From positions 310,001 through 374,000 of the forward strand of contig NZ_CP170197.1 in assembly GCF_047300855.1 (NCBI RefSeq): a stretch of DNA of 64,000 nucleotides, in the 5' to 3' direction. Source of the stretch: Sulfuriferula sp047300855. GTDB lineage: Bacteria; Pseudomonadota; Gammaproteobacteria; Burkholderiales; Sulfuriferulaceae. Under the pieces are notes generated by a model. It made no database searches. It saw only the letters and a list, made by a program, of their open reading frames with translations, and was not told where the DNA came from. Both the position numbers and the translations under genes were made by a program. Numbering within the stretch: the first letter of the stretch is position 1; each line of letters starts with the position of its first letter. Of this stretch, positions 32,009 through 40,882 are shown piece by piece.

Positions 32009-32638
32009 GTGAACGCAATCAACCCCCTGATTTCTTTCCGGTGGATAATGCTGCTGGCTGTGCTGATGGGTCTGTCAGGCTGTGCAACGACAAATTATCC
32101 AATGGCGCCATCCAAGACAGCCCAACAGGCTGACTGGAATTACCTGATTGGCCCCGGCGATAGCGTCAATGTTTTCGTCTGGCGCAATCCCGAAGTTTCC
32201 GGCACTTTCCCGGTGCGTCCCGACGGCAAAATGACCATGAATCTGGTGGAAGATATGCCTGCCAGCGGTAAAACGCCCACCCAGCTGGCGCGCGATCTCG
32301 AAAAAGCGCTGTCGAAATACATTCAGGAACCGATCGTGACCGTGATCGTGGCGGGCGGTATCGGGCCATTCAGCCAGCAGGTTCGGGTGATCGGTCAGGC
32401 GACCAAGCCACAAGCGTTGAACTACCGCGAACACATGAGTCTGATTGACCTGATGATCGATGTGGGCGGCATTACCGATTTTGCGGCAGGCAACAAGGCT
32501 TATATCCTGCGCACCGTGGATGGCAAACAGCAGCGTCTGGGTGTGCGTCTGGATGACCTGGTCAACGGCGGTGATATCAGTGCCGATGTGCCCATCCTCC
32601 CGGGCGACGTGCTGGTGATCCCGGAAAGCTTTTTCTGA
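32009..32638 (+). CDS. XrtA-system exopolysaccharide export lipoprotein (Wza/BexD-like)
   Basis: A 209-residue outer-membrane polysaccharide export lipoprotein. The GTG start at 32009 is preceded by GTGGGAGGA; a signal peptide ends in the lipobox LSGC. The poly-export domain is evident (DWNYLIGPGDSVNVFVWRNPEVSGTFPVRPDGKM, about residues 45-78, and QLARDLEKALSKYIQEPIVTVIV), followed by a SLBB-like domain (VRVIGQATKPQALNYREHMSLIDLMIDVGGIT). It is the first gene of the exosortase A locus, followed 48 bp later by the chain-length gene. Confidence 0.93.
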   Translation: MNAINPLISFRWIMLLAVLMGLSGCATTNYPMAPSKTAQQADWNYLIGPGDSVNVFVWRNPEVSGTFPVRPDGKMTMNLVEDMPASGKTPTQLARDLEKALSKYIQEPIVTVIVAGGIGPFSQQVRVIGQATKPQALNYREHMSLIDLMIDVGGITDFAAGNKAYILRTVDGKQQRLGVRLDDLVNGGDISADVPILPGDVLVIPESFF

Positions 32639-32686
32639 TAATAATTTTCAGTTGCCAAGAACTTCTGAAAAACCCTAGGGGGAAAC

Positions 32687-34216
32687 ATGGATGAACTGCT
32701 AAACCAGTTGATGGGCTATGTACGGGCGACCTGGCATCGTCGCTGGTACATTGTCATCGTCGCCTGGATCGTCTCGATTGCGGGCTGGTTCTGGGTGTAT
32801 ACCCTGCCCAGCCGGTTTGAGGCTTCCGCGCGCGTCTATGTGGATACCCAGACCCTGCTCAAGCCGCTGCTCGGCGGGCTTACTGTCCAGCCCGATATTG
32901 ATCAGCAGGTCCGGCTGATGACGCGTACCCTGGTCAGCCGCCCCAATCTGGAAAAAGTGGCGCGCATGACCGACATGGACATCAAGGCCAAGACGCCGCA
33001 ACAGACTGAAGCGATGCTGGATGGTCTGGCCAGCCATATCAAAATGGAGGCATCGGCCACAGGCAACAATCTCTACACCATTGCATACCAGAATGAGCAT
33101 CCCGAATTGGCCAAGCGTGTGGTGCAGGCGTTACTGACTATCTTCGTCGAAAGCAGTCTGGGTAAATCCCGCAAGGATCTCTCGTCTTCGCGCAAATTTA
33201 TTGATGAGCAACTCAAGGTTTATGAGCAAAAACTCATCGATACCGAGAATGCCATGAAAGAGTTCAAGCGCAAGCACATGGGTTTGATGCCGGGCGAAGG
33301 CGGCGATTACTACGCCAAGCTGTCCGCAACCACGACTGCGTTGCATCAGGCGGAGCTTGATTTGCGTGAAGCGACCGACCGCCGCAACCAGCTCAAGAGC
33401 CAATTGGCTGATGAAGAGCCGGAGATATCCGCCGCCGCGATACAGACGCAAAGCAATCCTGAACTGGATGCGCGTATCCAGGCATTGCAAAAAAACCTGG
33501 ATACCCTGCGTCTCACTTATACCGACCTGCATCCGGATATCGTGTCTACCAAACGTCTGATCAAGGAACTGGAAGCGCAGAAAAAACAGGAAGCCAAAAC
33601 CATCAAGAGCAGTGGCGATGGTCGTGCACTCAACCCGGTCTATCAGCAGTTGACCGTCGCTATCGCCGAAGCCGATGCTACGGTGGCTTCGCTTAAGGCG
33701 CGGGTGGATGAATATCAGAACCGCTTGAGCCAGCTCAAAAAAGCTGTCGATAGCACGCTCGATGTCGAGGCGGAGTATACCCAGCTGACCCGCGATTACG
33801 GGATGTATAAGGAAAACTACGCGGCCATGCTGGCGCGTAGCGAGACGGCGAGTTTGTCCGGAGAAGTGGAAAGCAAAACCGACGTTGTCGATTTCCGGGT
33901 GATCGATCCACCACGCGTTCCGCTCAAGCCGTCCTGGCCAAATCGCCCGTTGCTGATTTCGCTGGTACCGCTGGTGGGGATACTCGCAGGTATTGTAGTG
34001 GCCTTCCTGGTCAGCCAGTTGCGCCGCACCGTTACCGACAGGCGCGTATTGCGTGAACTGACCGGTTTGCCGTTGCTGGGTTCGGTGACCAGGATCGAGA
34101 CCGATGCTGTGAAGTTAAAGAAACGCAAAGGTTTGATTGCCTACGCGCTGTCATTTTTCAGTTTGATTGGCGCCTACGGCATTCTGTTGACGCTGCAGAT
34201 GTTCATGGCGCGATGA
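32687..34216 (+). CDS. XrtA-system polysaccharide chain-length determinant
   Basis: A 509-residue Wzz-type inner-membrane copolymerase controlling polymer length. One membrane helix lies at about residues 20-42 (WYIVIVAWIVSIAGWFWVY) and another near 425-445 (LLISLVPLVGILAGIVVAFLV), with a third hydrophobic stretch at the C-terminus (LIAYALSFFSLIGAYGILLTL). The long periplasmic region between is coiled-coil rich (ALQKNLDTLRLTYTDLHPDIVSTKRLIKELEAQKK). The Wzz_GNVR-type segment (DFRVIDPPRVPLKPSWPNR) precedes the second helix. It is followed by a 127-bp gap before the kinase gene in which I see no clear element. Confidence 0.93.
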   Translation: MDELLNQLMGYVRATWHRRWYIVIVAWIVSIAGWFWVYTLPSRFEASARVYVDTQTLLKPLLGGLTVQPDIDQQVRLMTRTLVSRPNLEKVARMTDMDIKAKTPQQTEAMLDGLASHIKMEASATGNNLYTIAYQNEHPELAKRVVQALLTIFVESSLGKSRKDLSSSRKFIDEQLKVYEQKLIDTENAMKEFKRKHMGLMPGEGGDYYAKLSATTTALHQAELDLREATDRRNQLKSQLADEEPEISAAAIQTQSNPELDARIQALQKNLDTLRLTYTDLHPDIVSTKRLIKELEAQKKQEAKTIKSSGDGRALNPVYQQLTVAIAEADATVASLKARVDEYQNRLSQLKKAVDSTLDVEAEYTQLTRDYGMYKENYAAMLARSETASLSGEVESKTDVVDFRVIDPPRVPLKPSWPNRPLLISLVPLVGILAGIVVAFLVSQLRRTVTDRRVLRELTGLPLLGSVTRIETDAVKLKKRKGLIAYALSFFSLIGAYGILLTLQMFMAR

Positions 34217-34343
34217 TCAGGATGAAAACACTGCGGAGCGTCCAATCAATAACTCGGAGACAGGCCACCGATTACGTTGCAAGCATGCGCGCTGCAATGT
34301 TCTGCGATTTTGTATGCAGGGGTCGGATTCAGGGAGTTCATAA

Positions 34344-35273
34344 ATGAGCATTATCGAAAAAGCAGCCAACAAGCTGGGGCATGATGGTGCCGTATCGCAG
34401 CCGCAAGATGCAGCAGAAAAAACGGCTGCGGGAAATCATGCCAGCCGGATTGAGGCCGCAATGCAGCGTGAACATGTCCAGGCCGCCTCCGCCACCACAC
34501 CGGCATCAACTGATAGCGACATGGGCGCCAGTGTGACTTCCATGCAGGTTGAGATTGATTTGAAGCGCCTGGCCCGCATGGGCGGCGTCACGCCGGACGC
34601 GGAGCGCAGCCAGGTCGCCGAGGAGTTCCGCCTGATCAAGCGCCCTCTGCTGGCCAATGCCTTTGGACAGGGCGGAGCGGCCGTCAGGAACGGCAATTTG
34701 ATCATGGTGACCAGTGCGTTGCCCGGGGAAGGCAAATCATTCTGTTCTCTCAATCTCGCAATCAGCATTGCAACGGAAATGGAGCGTACCGTGCTGTTGG
34801 TCGATGCCGACGTGGCGCGGCCACGGCTGCCTGAATATCTCGGGATACGTGCCGGCAAGGGCTTGCTGGATGTATTGCAGGATCCAAGTCTGGAATTGTC
34901 GGAGGTGATGCTGCGCACCAACATCCCCAAACTCTCCCTGTTGACTGCCGGCCATCCTTACAAGCATGGCACCGAGTTGCTGGCGAGTTCGGCGATGAGC
35001 CGGCTGGTTGCCGACCTGGCCAATCGCTACCCGGATCGCGTCATCATTTTTGACTCCCCACCACTGCTGTCCACCAGTGAAGCCAGCGTTCTGGCCACCC
35101 ACATGGGGCAGATCGTGATGGTGGTAGAAGCAGAAAAAACCTCGCAGGAAGCTGTCAAGGAAGCGCTGAGCCAGCTTGAGTCGTGTGAAGTCATTGGCAT
35201 GGTGCTGAACAAGTCGACCGCGATACTCGGTAACGATAACTACTACGGATACTATGGCACATACGGAAAATAG
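34344..35273 (+). CDS. XrtA-associated tyrosine-protein kinase (CpsD/BY-kinase-like)
   Basis: A 309-residue cytoplasmic bacterial tyrosine kinase that works with the chain-length protein. Walker A is TSALPGEGKSFCSLNLAIS (about residue 122), Walker A' is VLLVDADVARP (about 151) and Walker B is VIIFDSPPLL (about 232). The C-terminal tail YYGYYGTYGK is a tyrosine cluster of the kind that is autophosphorylated. An N-terminal region of about 85 residues is low-complexity. Its last 20 bases overlap the next gene. Confidence 0.93.
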   Translation: MSIIEKAANKLGHDGAVSQPQDAAEKTAAGNHASRIEAAMQREHVQAASATTPASTDSDMGASVTSMQVEIDLKRLARMGGVTPDAERSQVAEEFRLIKRPLLANAFGQGGAAVRNGNLIMVTSALPGEGKSFCSLNLAISIATEMERTVLLVDADVARPRLPEYLGIRAGKGLLDVLQDPSLELSEVMLRTNIPKLSLLTAGHPYKHGTELLASSAMSRLVADLANRYPDRVIIFDSPPLLSTSEASVLATHMGQIVMVVEAEKTSQEAVKEALSQLESCEVIGMVLNKSTAILGNDNYYGYYGTYGK

Positions 35274-36807
35274 GTCGCGGCTCAATTCGGCAGCGCGCCT
35301 GGGCGTGAGAGTTGTATTCGTCCCTACCCTAGTGTTGGGCGGAGTCGCTTTGCCGGCTGTAGCGGCCGACTGGACCGTCACACCGAATCTGACTTTGAGC
35401 GAGCGCTATACCGATAACGTCAACCTCGCGCCTTCCGGTCAGTCCAGGGAGAGTGATTTCATTACCGAGGTGCGCCCGGGCGTGCAATTCAGTAAAGAAG
35501 GCGCGCGCCTTCGCGTCAGGGCCAATTACTCGCTGCAATCGCTGACTTACCTTAACAACAGCAATAACAACGCGATCAATCACCAGCTCAATGCGGGCGC
35601 CAACGCCGAATTGCTGAAGGATTTCCTGTTTCTCGATGCAAACACGGCGATTTCCCAGCAAAACATCAATGCGCTGGGACCGGTAGGGTTTGGCAATACC
35701 AACGCGACCAATAACCTGACCACGGTTGGGACCTACAGCATCAGCCCTTATATCAGGAAACGTTTCGACAGCTTTGCCGACGCCAATTTGCGGGTAAGCC
35801 AGAGCGGCGTTTATTACAATAGCCAGGGTATTTCCAACACGGTTTCCGATAGTGTGGCAGGGTCGCTGACCAGCGGCCCATCATTCAATGATTTGTTCTG
35901 GGGACTCAATTACAGCTACAGCAAGAACAACAACCAGTCCAGCGCGGACACCAAATTCGAACGCGCTTCAGCCACGCTGGGTTATGCGCTGACGCGCAAA
36001 TTTCGTGTGAACGCCACAGCGGGGGTGGAGCGTAATAACTACGTCATCCTGAATAGCGGCTCAACTGACGGGTCTTTCTGGAATGCGGGATTCAGCTGGA
36101 CGCCCACGTCCCGTACCAGTGTGGCGGCGACTTATGGACGTCGGTATTTTGGCAATACCTATTCGTTTGACCTGAGCGAACGCACCCGTCATACCACCTG
36201 GCGCGCCGGTTACAGCGAGGACCTCACTACCAGCAGCGCCACCAGCCTGTCTTATGCATTGCTGGGAGGATATTATGTATGCCAAATCATCCCGGCCGGG
36301 TATTCCTATTTCCCGGCAACCGGGTCACCCACCGGATTTGTGGTGGCGATCCCGCTCGGCTCTCCGGTCCCGGCAGATTGTCAACTGGCTGCAGCAGTCG
36401 TCACCCCCAACCTCAGCCTGGTCAACGAAGTCTACATTCTTAAAAACTTTACCGCAGGCGTCGGCGTGAATGTGGGCAAGAGCAATTACAACCTGGGTGT
36501 CTATCGCATGCGCCGCGATTTGCAGACCAGAGGGACTTATGATCAATCGTCGGGTATCAATGCCGGATGGAACTGGCGCTTCGCACCGTTCACGACGGTT
36601 AGCCTGACCGGGAATCTGACGCGTTTTGATGTGCCAGCCAGCAATCGCAAGGACAACTTGTGGAGTGTTTCGGGCGGCGTGACCCATCAGTTCCAGCCCA
36701 AATTAAACGGCTCCGTTTTCATTCGCCATCAAGCACGCAGCTCCAATCTGCCCGGCAATGACTTCACCGAAAACAGCATCACGGCGCTGGTCAATATGAC
36801 CTTCTAG
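35254..36807 (+). CDS. PEP-CTERM-system-associated outer-membrane beta-barrel protein
   Basis: A 517-residue outer-membrane protein of the family linked to exosortase A loci. The start at 35254 lies inside the kinase gene, and the signal peptide ends LPAVAADW. The rest is a run of amphipathic beta strands with aromatic ends (TPNLTLSERYTDNVNL, RLRVRANYSLQSLTYL, RTSVAATYGRRYFGNTY) and closes with a terminal strand ENSITALVNMTF ending in Phe, the barrel-assembly signal. It probably forms the outer-membrane channel or a wall of it for the polysaccharide. Confidence 0.9.
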   Translation: MAHTENRSRLNSAARLGVRVVFVPTLVLGGVALPAVAADWTVTPNLTLSERYTDNVNLAPSGQSRESDFITEVRPGVQFSKEGARLRVRANYSLQSLTYLNNSNNNAINHQLNAGANAELLKDFLFLDANTAISQQNINALGPVGFGNTNATNNLTTVGTYSISPYIRKRFDSFADANLRVSQSGVYYNSQGISNTVSDSVAGSLTSGPSFNDLFWGLNYSYSKNNNQSSADTKFERASATLGYALTRKFRVNATAGVERNNYVILNSGSTDGSFWNAGFSWTPTSRTSVAATYGRRYFGNTYSFDLSERTRHTTWRAGYSEDLTTSSATSLSYALLGGYYVCQIIPAGYSYFPATGSPTGFVVAIPLGSPVPADCQLAAAVVTPNLSLVNEVYILKNFTAGVGVNVGKSNYNLGVYRMRRDLQTRGTYDQSSGINAGWNWRFAPFTTVSLTGNLTRFDVPASNRKDNLWSVSGGVTHQFQPKLNGSVFIRHQARSSNLPGNDFTENSITALVNMTF

Positions 36808-36818
36808 GATGCAATCAC

Positions 36819-37847
36819 ATGTATGAAGCGTATTACCACCTTAACGCCAAACCGTTTCAGCTGAGCCCGGATCCGCGGTTTTTCTTTGGCAGCAAAGGCC
36901 ACAAACGCGCAATGGCTTACCTGGAATACGGGCTGTCGCTGGGCGAGGGGTTTATTGTCATTACCGGCGAGGTGGGGGCGGGCAAGACCACGCTGGTGCG
37001 CAACCTGTTCAAGCAGCTGGAATCGGAGAATGTCGTGGCGGCGCAGCTGGTGAGTACCCAGCTGGACGCGGATGACACGCTGCGCAGCGTCGCCGCCTCG
37101 TTCGGTCTGGAGCACGAGGGCATCAGCAAATCCGCCATTCTGAAAAACCTCGAAGGCTTCCTGCAGGCGGCAGCGCAACAGGGAAAGCGCGCTTTGCTGG
37201 TCGTGGATGAAGCGCAGAACCTGACCCCGCGCGCGGTGGAAGAGTTGCGCATGCTGTCGAATTTTCAGAATAACGAGCGTTCGCTGATCCAGAGTTTTCT
37301 GTTGGGCCAACCCGAGTTCCGCAATATCCTGCAAAGCCAGGACATGCAGCAGCTGCGCCAGCGCGTGATCGCTTCCTACCACCTGGGGCCGCTGGATGCG
37401 CTGGAAACCCGCGCCTATATCGAGCATCGCCTGCGTACCGTAGGCTGGAAGGGCATGCCGTCATTCAGTGACGATGCATTCGAGACCATTTATCAATTTA
37501 CCGGCGGCATACCGCGTCGTATCAACACTTTTTGCGATCGCCTGATGCTGTATGGTTTTCTGGAAGAAAAGACTGCTTTCGATAGCGCGGCGGTAAAGGA
37601 AGTGGTGGAAGATCTGCGTCACGAAATTGCACATCAGGATACGCCAGGCGGGAGCGTGTTGCGCGGCAATGGCAGCACCGCCAATGGTGGGCAGGGCGTA
37701 CCCGATGACTTGCTGCAGCTCAATGACCGGGTCGAGCAGATGGAACGTTCGCTCAACCGCATGTTGCCCATCGTACGCAAGATACTATTCATGGTGTCGG
37801 AGAAAAGTGTGCCCCCGGCGAATGAAGCGCCGGAAGCCAATCAATAG
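36819..37847 (+). CDS. XrtA-associated AAA ATPase (ExeA-like)
   Basis: A 342-residue ATPase. It begins MYEAYYHLNAKPFQLSPDPRFFFGSKGHKRAMAYL, a signature of the exosortase-linked and ExeA-like ATPases. Walker A is VITGEVGAGKTTLVRN (about residue 47), Walker B is ALLVVDEAQNLTPRAVEELRML (about 127) and a C-terminal AAA lid contains GGIPRRINTFCDRLML. The extreme C-terminus (VEQMERSLNRMLPIVRKIL) is a coiled coil. It probably powers assembly or control of the export machinery. The frame follows the barrel gene by 11 bp. Confidence 0.93.
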   Translation: MYEAYYHLNAKPFQLSPDPRFFFGSKGHKRAMAYLEYGLSLGEGFIVITGEVGAGKTTLVRNLFKQLESENVVAAQLVSTQLDADDTLRSVAASFGLEHEGISKSAILKNLEGFLQAAAQQGKRALLVVDEAQNLTPRAVEELRMLSNFQNNERSLIQSFLLGQPEFRNILQSQDMQQLRQRVIASYHLGPLDALETRAYIEHRLRTVGWKGMPSFSDDAFETIYQFTGGIPRRINTFCDRLMLYGFLEEKTAFDSAAVKEVVEDLRHEIAHQDTPGGSVLRGNGSTANGGQGVPDDLLQLNDRVEQMERSLNRMLPIVRKILFMVSEKSVPPANEAPEANQ

Positions 37848-37867
37848 AACGCAACACGGGGATCAGC

Positions 37868-38977
37868 ATGACCGATATTTTGTGCGTGGTAGGTGCGCGT
37901 CCCAATTTCATGAAAATCGCGCCGGTGATGACCGCTTTGGCGGGCGCCGGCATCCATGCCAAACTGGTGCATACCGGCCAGCATTATGACGCGGCAATGA
38001 ATGACCGCTTCTTCACCGATCTTGGCATCCCCTATCCCGACATCAATCTGGAAGTCGGCTCGGGAAGTCACGCCGTGCAAACCGCCGAAATCATGCGCCG
38101 CTTTGAACCGGTGCTGGAGCAGGAGCAGCCGGCCGCCATCCTGGTGGTGGGAGATGTCAACTCCACGATTGCCTGTGCACTGGTGGCGGCCAAGCGCGGG
38201 GTGGCGGTGATTCACGTTGAAGCCGGCTTGCGCAGTTACGACCGCAGCATGCCGGAAGAAATCAACCGTGTGCTGACCGACCAGATTTCCGACCTGCTGT
38301 TCATCACGGAAAAAGACGCCCATAAAAATCTGGCGCGCGAAGGCATTGCCGCCGCTCGCGTGCATTTTGTCGGCAACGTGATGATCGACACGCTGCACCA
38401 TAATCTGCCGCGCGCAGTACCTGCTGCGGTCACCTTGGGTGAGACTTTACCGCAAGGCTATGGGGTGCTGACACTGCACCGCCCGTCCAATGTGGACGAC
38501 GTCGACATCCTCGGCAATCTGCTGGAAACCGTGGCAATGATTGCCGCAGACCTTCCCCTTGTTTTTCCGTTGCATCCGCGTACCCGCGCCAGTATTGACC
38601 GTCTCGGCCTGACGGCGTGGCTGGACCGACCGGGTATCAGGGTGCTGCCACCGCTGGGGTATCTGGAAATGCTCGGCCTGATGAAAGATGCGCGCATCGT
38701 GTTGACCGATTCCGGCGGCATTCAGGAAGAAACCACTGCGCTGGGCGTGCCTTGCCTGACCTTGCGCCACAATACCGAGCGTCCCATTACTGTTGACGAA
38801 GGCACGAATACCATCGTCGGTACCGACCGCAAGCAGATACTGGTGGCGGCAGAGGAGGTGCTCAATGGTGGCGGCAAGGCCGGGCGCATTCCCGACTACT
38901 GGGATGGTCGCGCAGCGATACGCATCGCCGCGATTTTGTCGCAGTGGCTGGATGCGCGTCATTATGCTGTCGCATAA
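37868..38977 (+). CDS. wecB: UDP-N-acetylglucosamine 2-epimerase (non-hydrolysing)
   Basis: Interconverts UDP-GlcNAc and UDP-ManNAc, supplying a precursor for the polysaccharide. The 369-residue length is standard. Motifs: CVVGARPNFMKIAPVM at the N-terminus, HTGQHYDAAMND near residue 39, VVGDVNSTIACALVAAKRGVAVIHVEAGLRSYD near 95-122, MPEEINRVLTDQISDLLF, and TDSGGIQEETTALGVPCLTLRHNTERPIT near 280. It lies in the export block, 20 bp after the ATPase gene. Confidence 0.95.
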   Translation: MTDILCVVGARPNFMKIAPVMTALAGAGIHAKLVHTGQHYDAAMNDRFFTDLGIPYPDINLEVGSGSHAVQTAEIMRRFEPVLEQEQPAAILVVGDVNSTIACALVAAKRGVAVIHVEAGLRSYDRSMPEEINRVLTDQISDLLFITEKDAHKNLAREGIAAARVHFVGNVMIDTLHHNLPRAVPAAVTLGETLPQGYGVLTLHRPSNVDDVDILGNLLETVAMIAADLPLVFPLHPRTRASIDRLGLTAWLDRPGIRVLPPLGYLEMLGLMKDARIVLTDSGGIQEETTALGVPCLTLRHNTERPITVDEGTNTIVGTDRKQILVAAEEVLNGGGKAGRIPDYWDGRAAIRIAAILSQWLDARHYAVA

Positions 38978-38987
38978 AGGGCCTATC

Positions 38988-39821
38988 GTGCGCAATGCCA
39001 TGACCATCGATGTAGAAGACTACTTTCAGGTATCCGCTTTCGCGGCGCACATCGCGCGCGACAGTTGGGATAGCCAGCCGTGCCGGGTGGAACGCAACAT
39101 TGCACGCATACTCGCCTTGCTTGATGAGCATCAAACGCATGCCACTTTTTTTACTCTGGGCTGGATTGCCGAGCGCTATCCGCAACTGGTGCGCGCCATT
39201 GTCGACAATGGACACGAACTGGCCAGCCACGGTTACGGTCATCAACGTGCGTCGGACCTCACGCCGGAACAGTTCCGTGCCGACATCACCCGTGCCAAAG
39301 GTCTGCTGGAAGACATCGGCGGTGTCGCGGTACGTGGGTATCGCGCACCAAGTTTCTCCATTGGCAGCCGCAATCTTTGGGCCCTGGAAACCTTGCGCGA
39401 AGCCGGCCATAGTTACAGTTCCAGCATTTATCCCGTGGTGCACGATCACTACGGAATGCCCGAGGCACCGCGCTTTGCGTTCCGCCCGCTGAACGATGAT
39501 TTGCAGGAATTCCCGCCCAGCACCGTACATCTGTTCGGGCGCAACCTGCCCGCCGGCGGCGGCGGCTACTTCCGCCTGATGCCTTACGCACTGTCGCGCT
39601 GGCTGATGCGGCGCGTGAACAACACCGATGGCCAGCCTTGCATGTTCTATTTTCATCCCTGGGAAATCGACCCGGAACAGCCGCGTCAGACCGGTATCGG
39701 CTTCAAAACGCGGTTTCGCCATTATGTGAACCTGGATCGTATGGAGGGCCGCATTGCGCACTTGTTGCGCGATTTCCAATGGGATCGGGTGGACCGGGTA
39801 TTCATGAGGGATGCGGCATGA
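38988..39821 (+). CDS. XrtA-system polysaccharide deacetylase
   Basis: A NodB-type deacetylase of about 277 residues, typical of exosortase A loci. The conserved start is MTIDVEDYFQVSAF; the DVED acidic pair and the DEHQTHATFFTLGWIAERYPQLVRAIVDNGHELASHGYGH region (metal-binding H-x-x-x-H as HGYGH) form the catalytic site. A C-terminal DUF3473-like region contains YFHPWEIDPEQPRQ. The GTG at 38988 (AAAGGG upstream) is preferred; an ATG at 39000 is possible. The stop overlaps the next start by ATGA. It probably deacetylates the polymer in the periplasm. Confidence 0.92.
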   Translation: MRNAMTIDVEDYFQVSAFAAHIARDSWDSQPCRVERNIARILALLDEHQTHATFFTLGWIAERYPQLVRAIVDNGHELASHGYGHQRASDLTPEQFRADITRAKGLLEDIGGVAVRGYRAPSFSIGSRNLWALETLREAGHSYSSSIYPVVHDHYGMPEAPRFAFRPLNDDLQEFPPSTVHLFGRNLPAGGGGYFRLMPYALSRWLMRRVNNTDGQPCMFYFHPWEIDPEQPRQTGIGFKTRFRHYVNLDRMEGRIAHLLRDFQWDRVDRVFMRDAA

Positions 39822-40879
39822 ACGCATCGGTCAAACTCCCGCCCGAATCGGTCGATATGACCGTGCGTCCCATGCAGCCGGGCGACGCGGCGCGCTGGGA
39901 TGCTTTTGTACAAGACTGCCCTGAAGCGACTTTTTTTCACCGTGCGGGCTGGGCAGAAGTAATCAAGCGCGCCTTCGGCCATCGCACCCATTTTTTGCTG
40001 GCGGAAGTGAACGGTGAAATCCTCGGTGTGCTGCCCCTCGCTGAAATTAACAGCCGCCTGTTCGGACATTCGCTTTCCGCATTGCCATTCTGCGTATACG
40101 GCGGCCCGGCCGCATCTAGCCGTGAGGCAAGGCACGCTCTCGATCAGGCTGCGCAAAGGCTAGCCATCGAACTGGGTGTCGAGCATCTCGAATATCGCAA
40201 CCTCCAGCCTTTCCATACGGATTGGCCGGGCAAGGATTTGTACGTGACCTTTCGCAAGGAGATCGACCCAGAAGTAGAGCACAACCTGAATGCCATCCCG
40301 CGCAAGCAGCGCGCGATGGTGCGCAAAGGTATCAAGGCCGGACTGGTGAGCGAGATCGATACGGACACCCAGCGCTTCTTCCACGCCTATTCCAGTAGTG
40401 TGCACCGGCTTGGCACACCGGTGTTTTCGCGCAAATATTTCCGGATATTGAAAGAGGTGTTCGGAGAAGATTGCGAAATCCTGACCATTACCGTGGACGG
40501 TCGCGTCATCAGCAGCGTAATGAATTTTTATTTCCGCGATGAGGTGCTGCCCTATTACGGCGGGGGCACTGCCGAAGCGCGCAATCTGGCCGGCAACGAT
40601 TTCATGTATTGGGAGGTGATGCGCCGCGCCTGTGAAAAAGGCTGCCGCATGTTCGACTACGGGCGCAGCAAGCTCGGCACCGGCTCCTACGATTTCAAGA
40701 AAAACTGGGGTTTCGAGCCGCAGCCGCTGTATTACGAATATCATCTGGTACGCGGCCAGGGCGTGCCCGACCATAATCCTCTCAATCCCAAATACCGGTT
40801 GTTCATCAAGGCCTGGCAGCGTATGCCGCTGGCGCTGGCCAATGTCATCGGCCCGCATATCGTCAAAAATCTGGGTTAG
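39818..40879 (+). CDS. FemAB-family XrtA/PEP-CTERM-associated protein
   Basis: A 353-residue GNAT-fold protein of the FemAB-like family found in exosortase A loci. The N-terminal GNAT unit contains WDAFVQDCPEATFFHRAGWAEVIKRAFG and the second unit FDYGRSKLGTGSYDFKKNWGFEPQPLYYEYHLV near residues 270-305. Members may transfer an amino-acyl group from an aminoacyl-tRNA to a sugar or peptide; here the acceptor is unknown. The ATG overlaps the deacetylase stop. Confidence 0.92.
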   Translation: MNASVKLPPESVDMTVRPMQPGDAARWDAFVQDCPEATFFHRAGWAEVIKRAFGHRTHFLLAEVNGEILGVLPLAEINSRLFGHSLSALPFCVYGGPAASSREARHALDQAAQRLAIELGVEHLEYRNLQPFHTDWPGKDLYVTFRKEIDPEVEHNLNAIPRKQRAMVRKGIKAGLVSEIDTDTQRFFHAYSSSVHRLGTPVFSRKYFRILKEVFGEDCEILTITVDGRVISSVMNFYFRDEVLPYYGGGTAEARNLAGNDFMYWEVMRRACEKGCRMFDYGRSKLGTGSYDFKKNWGFEPQPLYYEYHLVRGQGVPDHNPLNPKYRLFIKAWQRMPLALANVIGPHIVKNLG

Positions 40880-40882
40880 GTG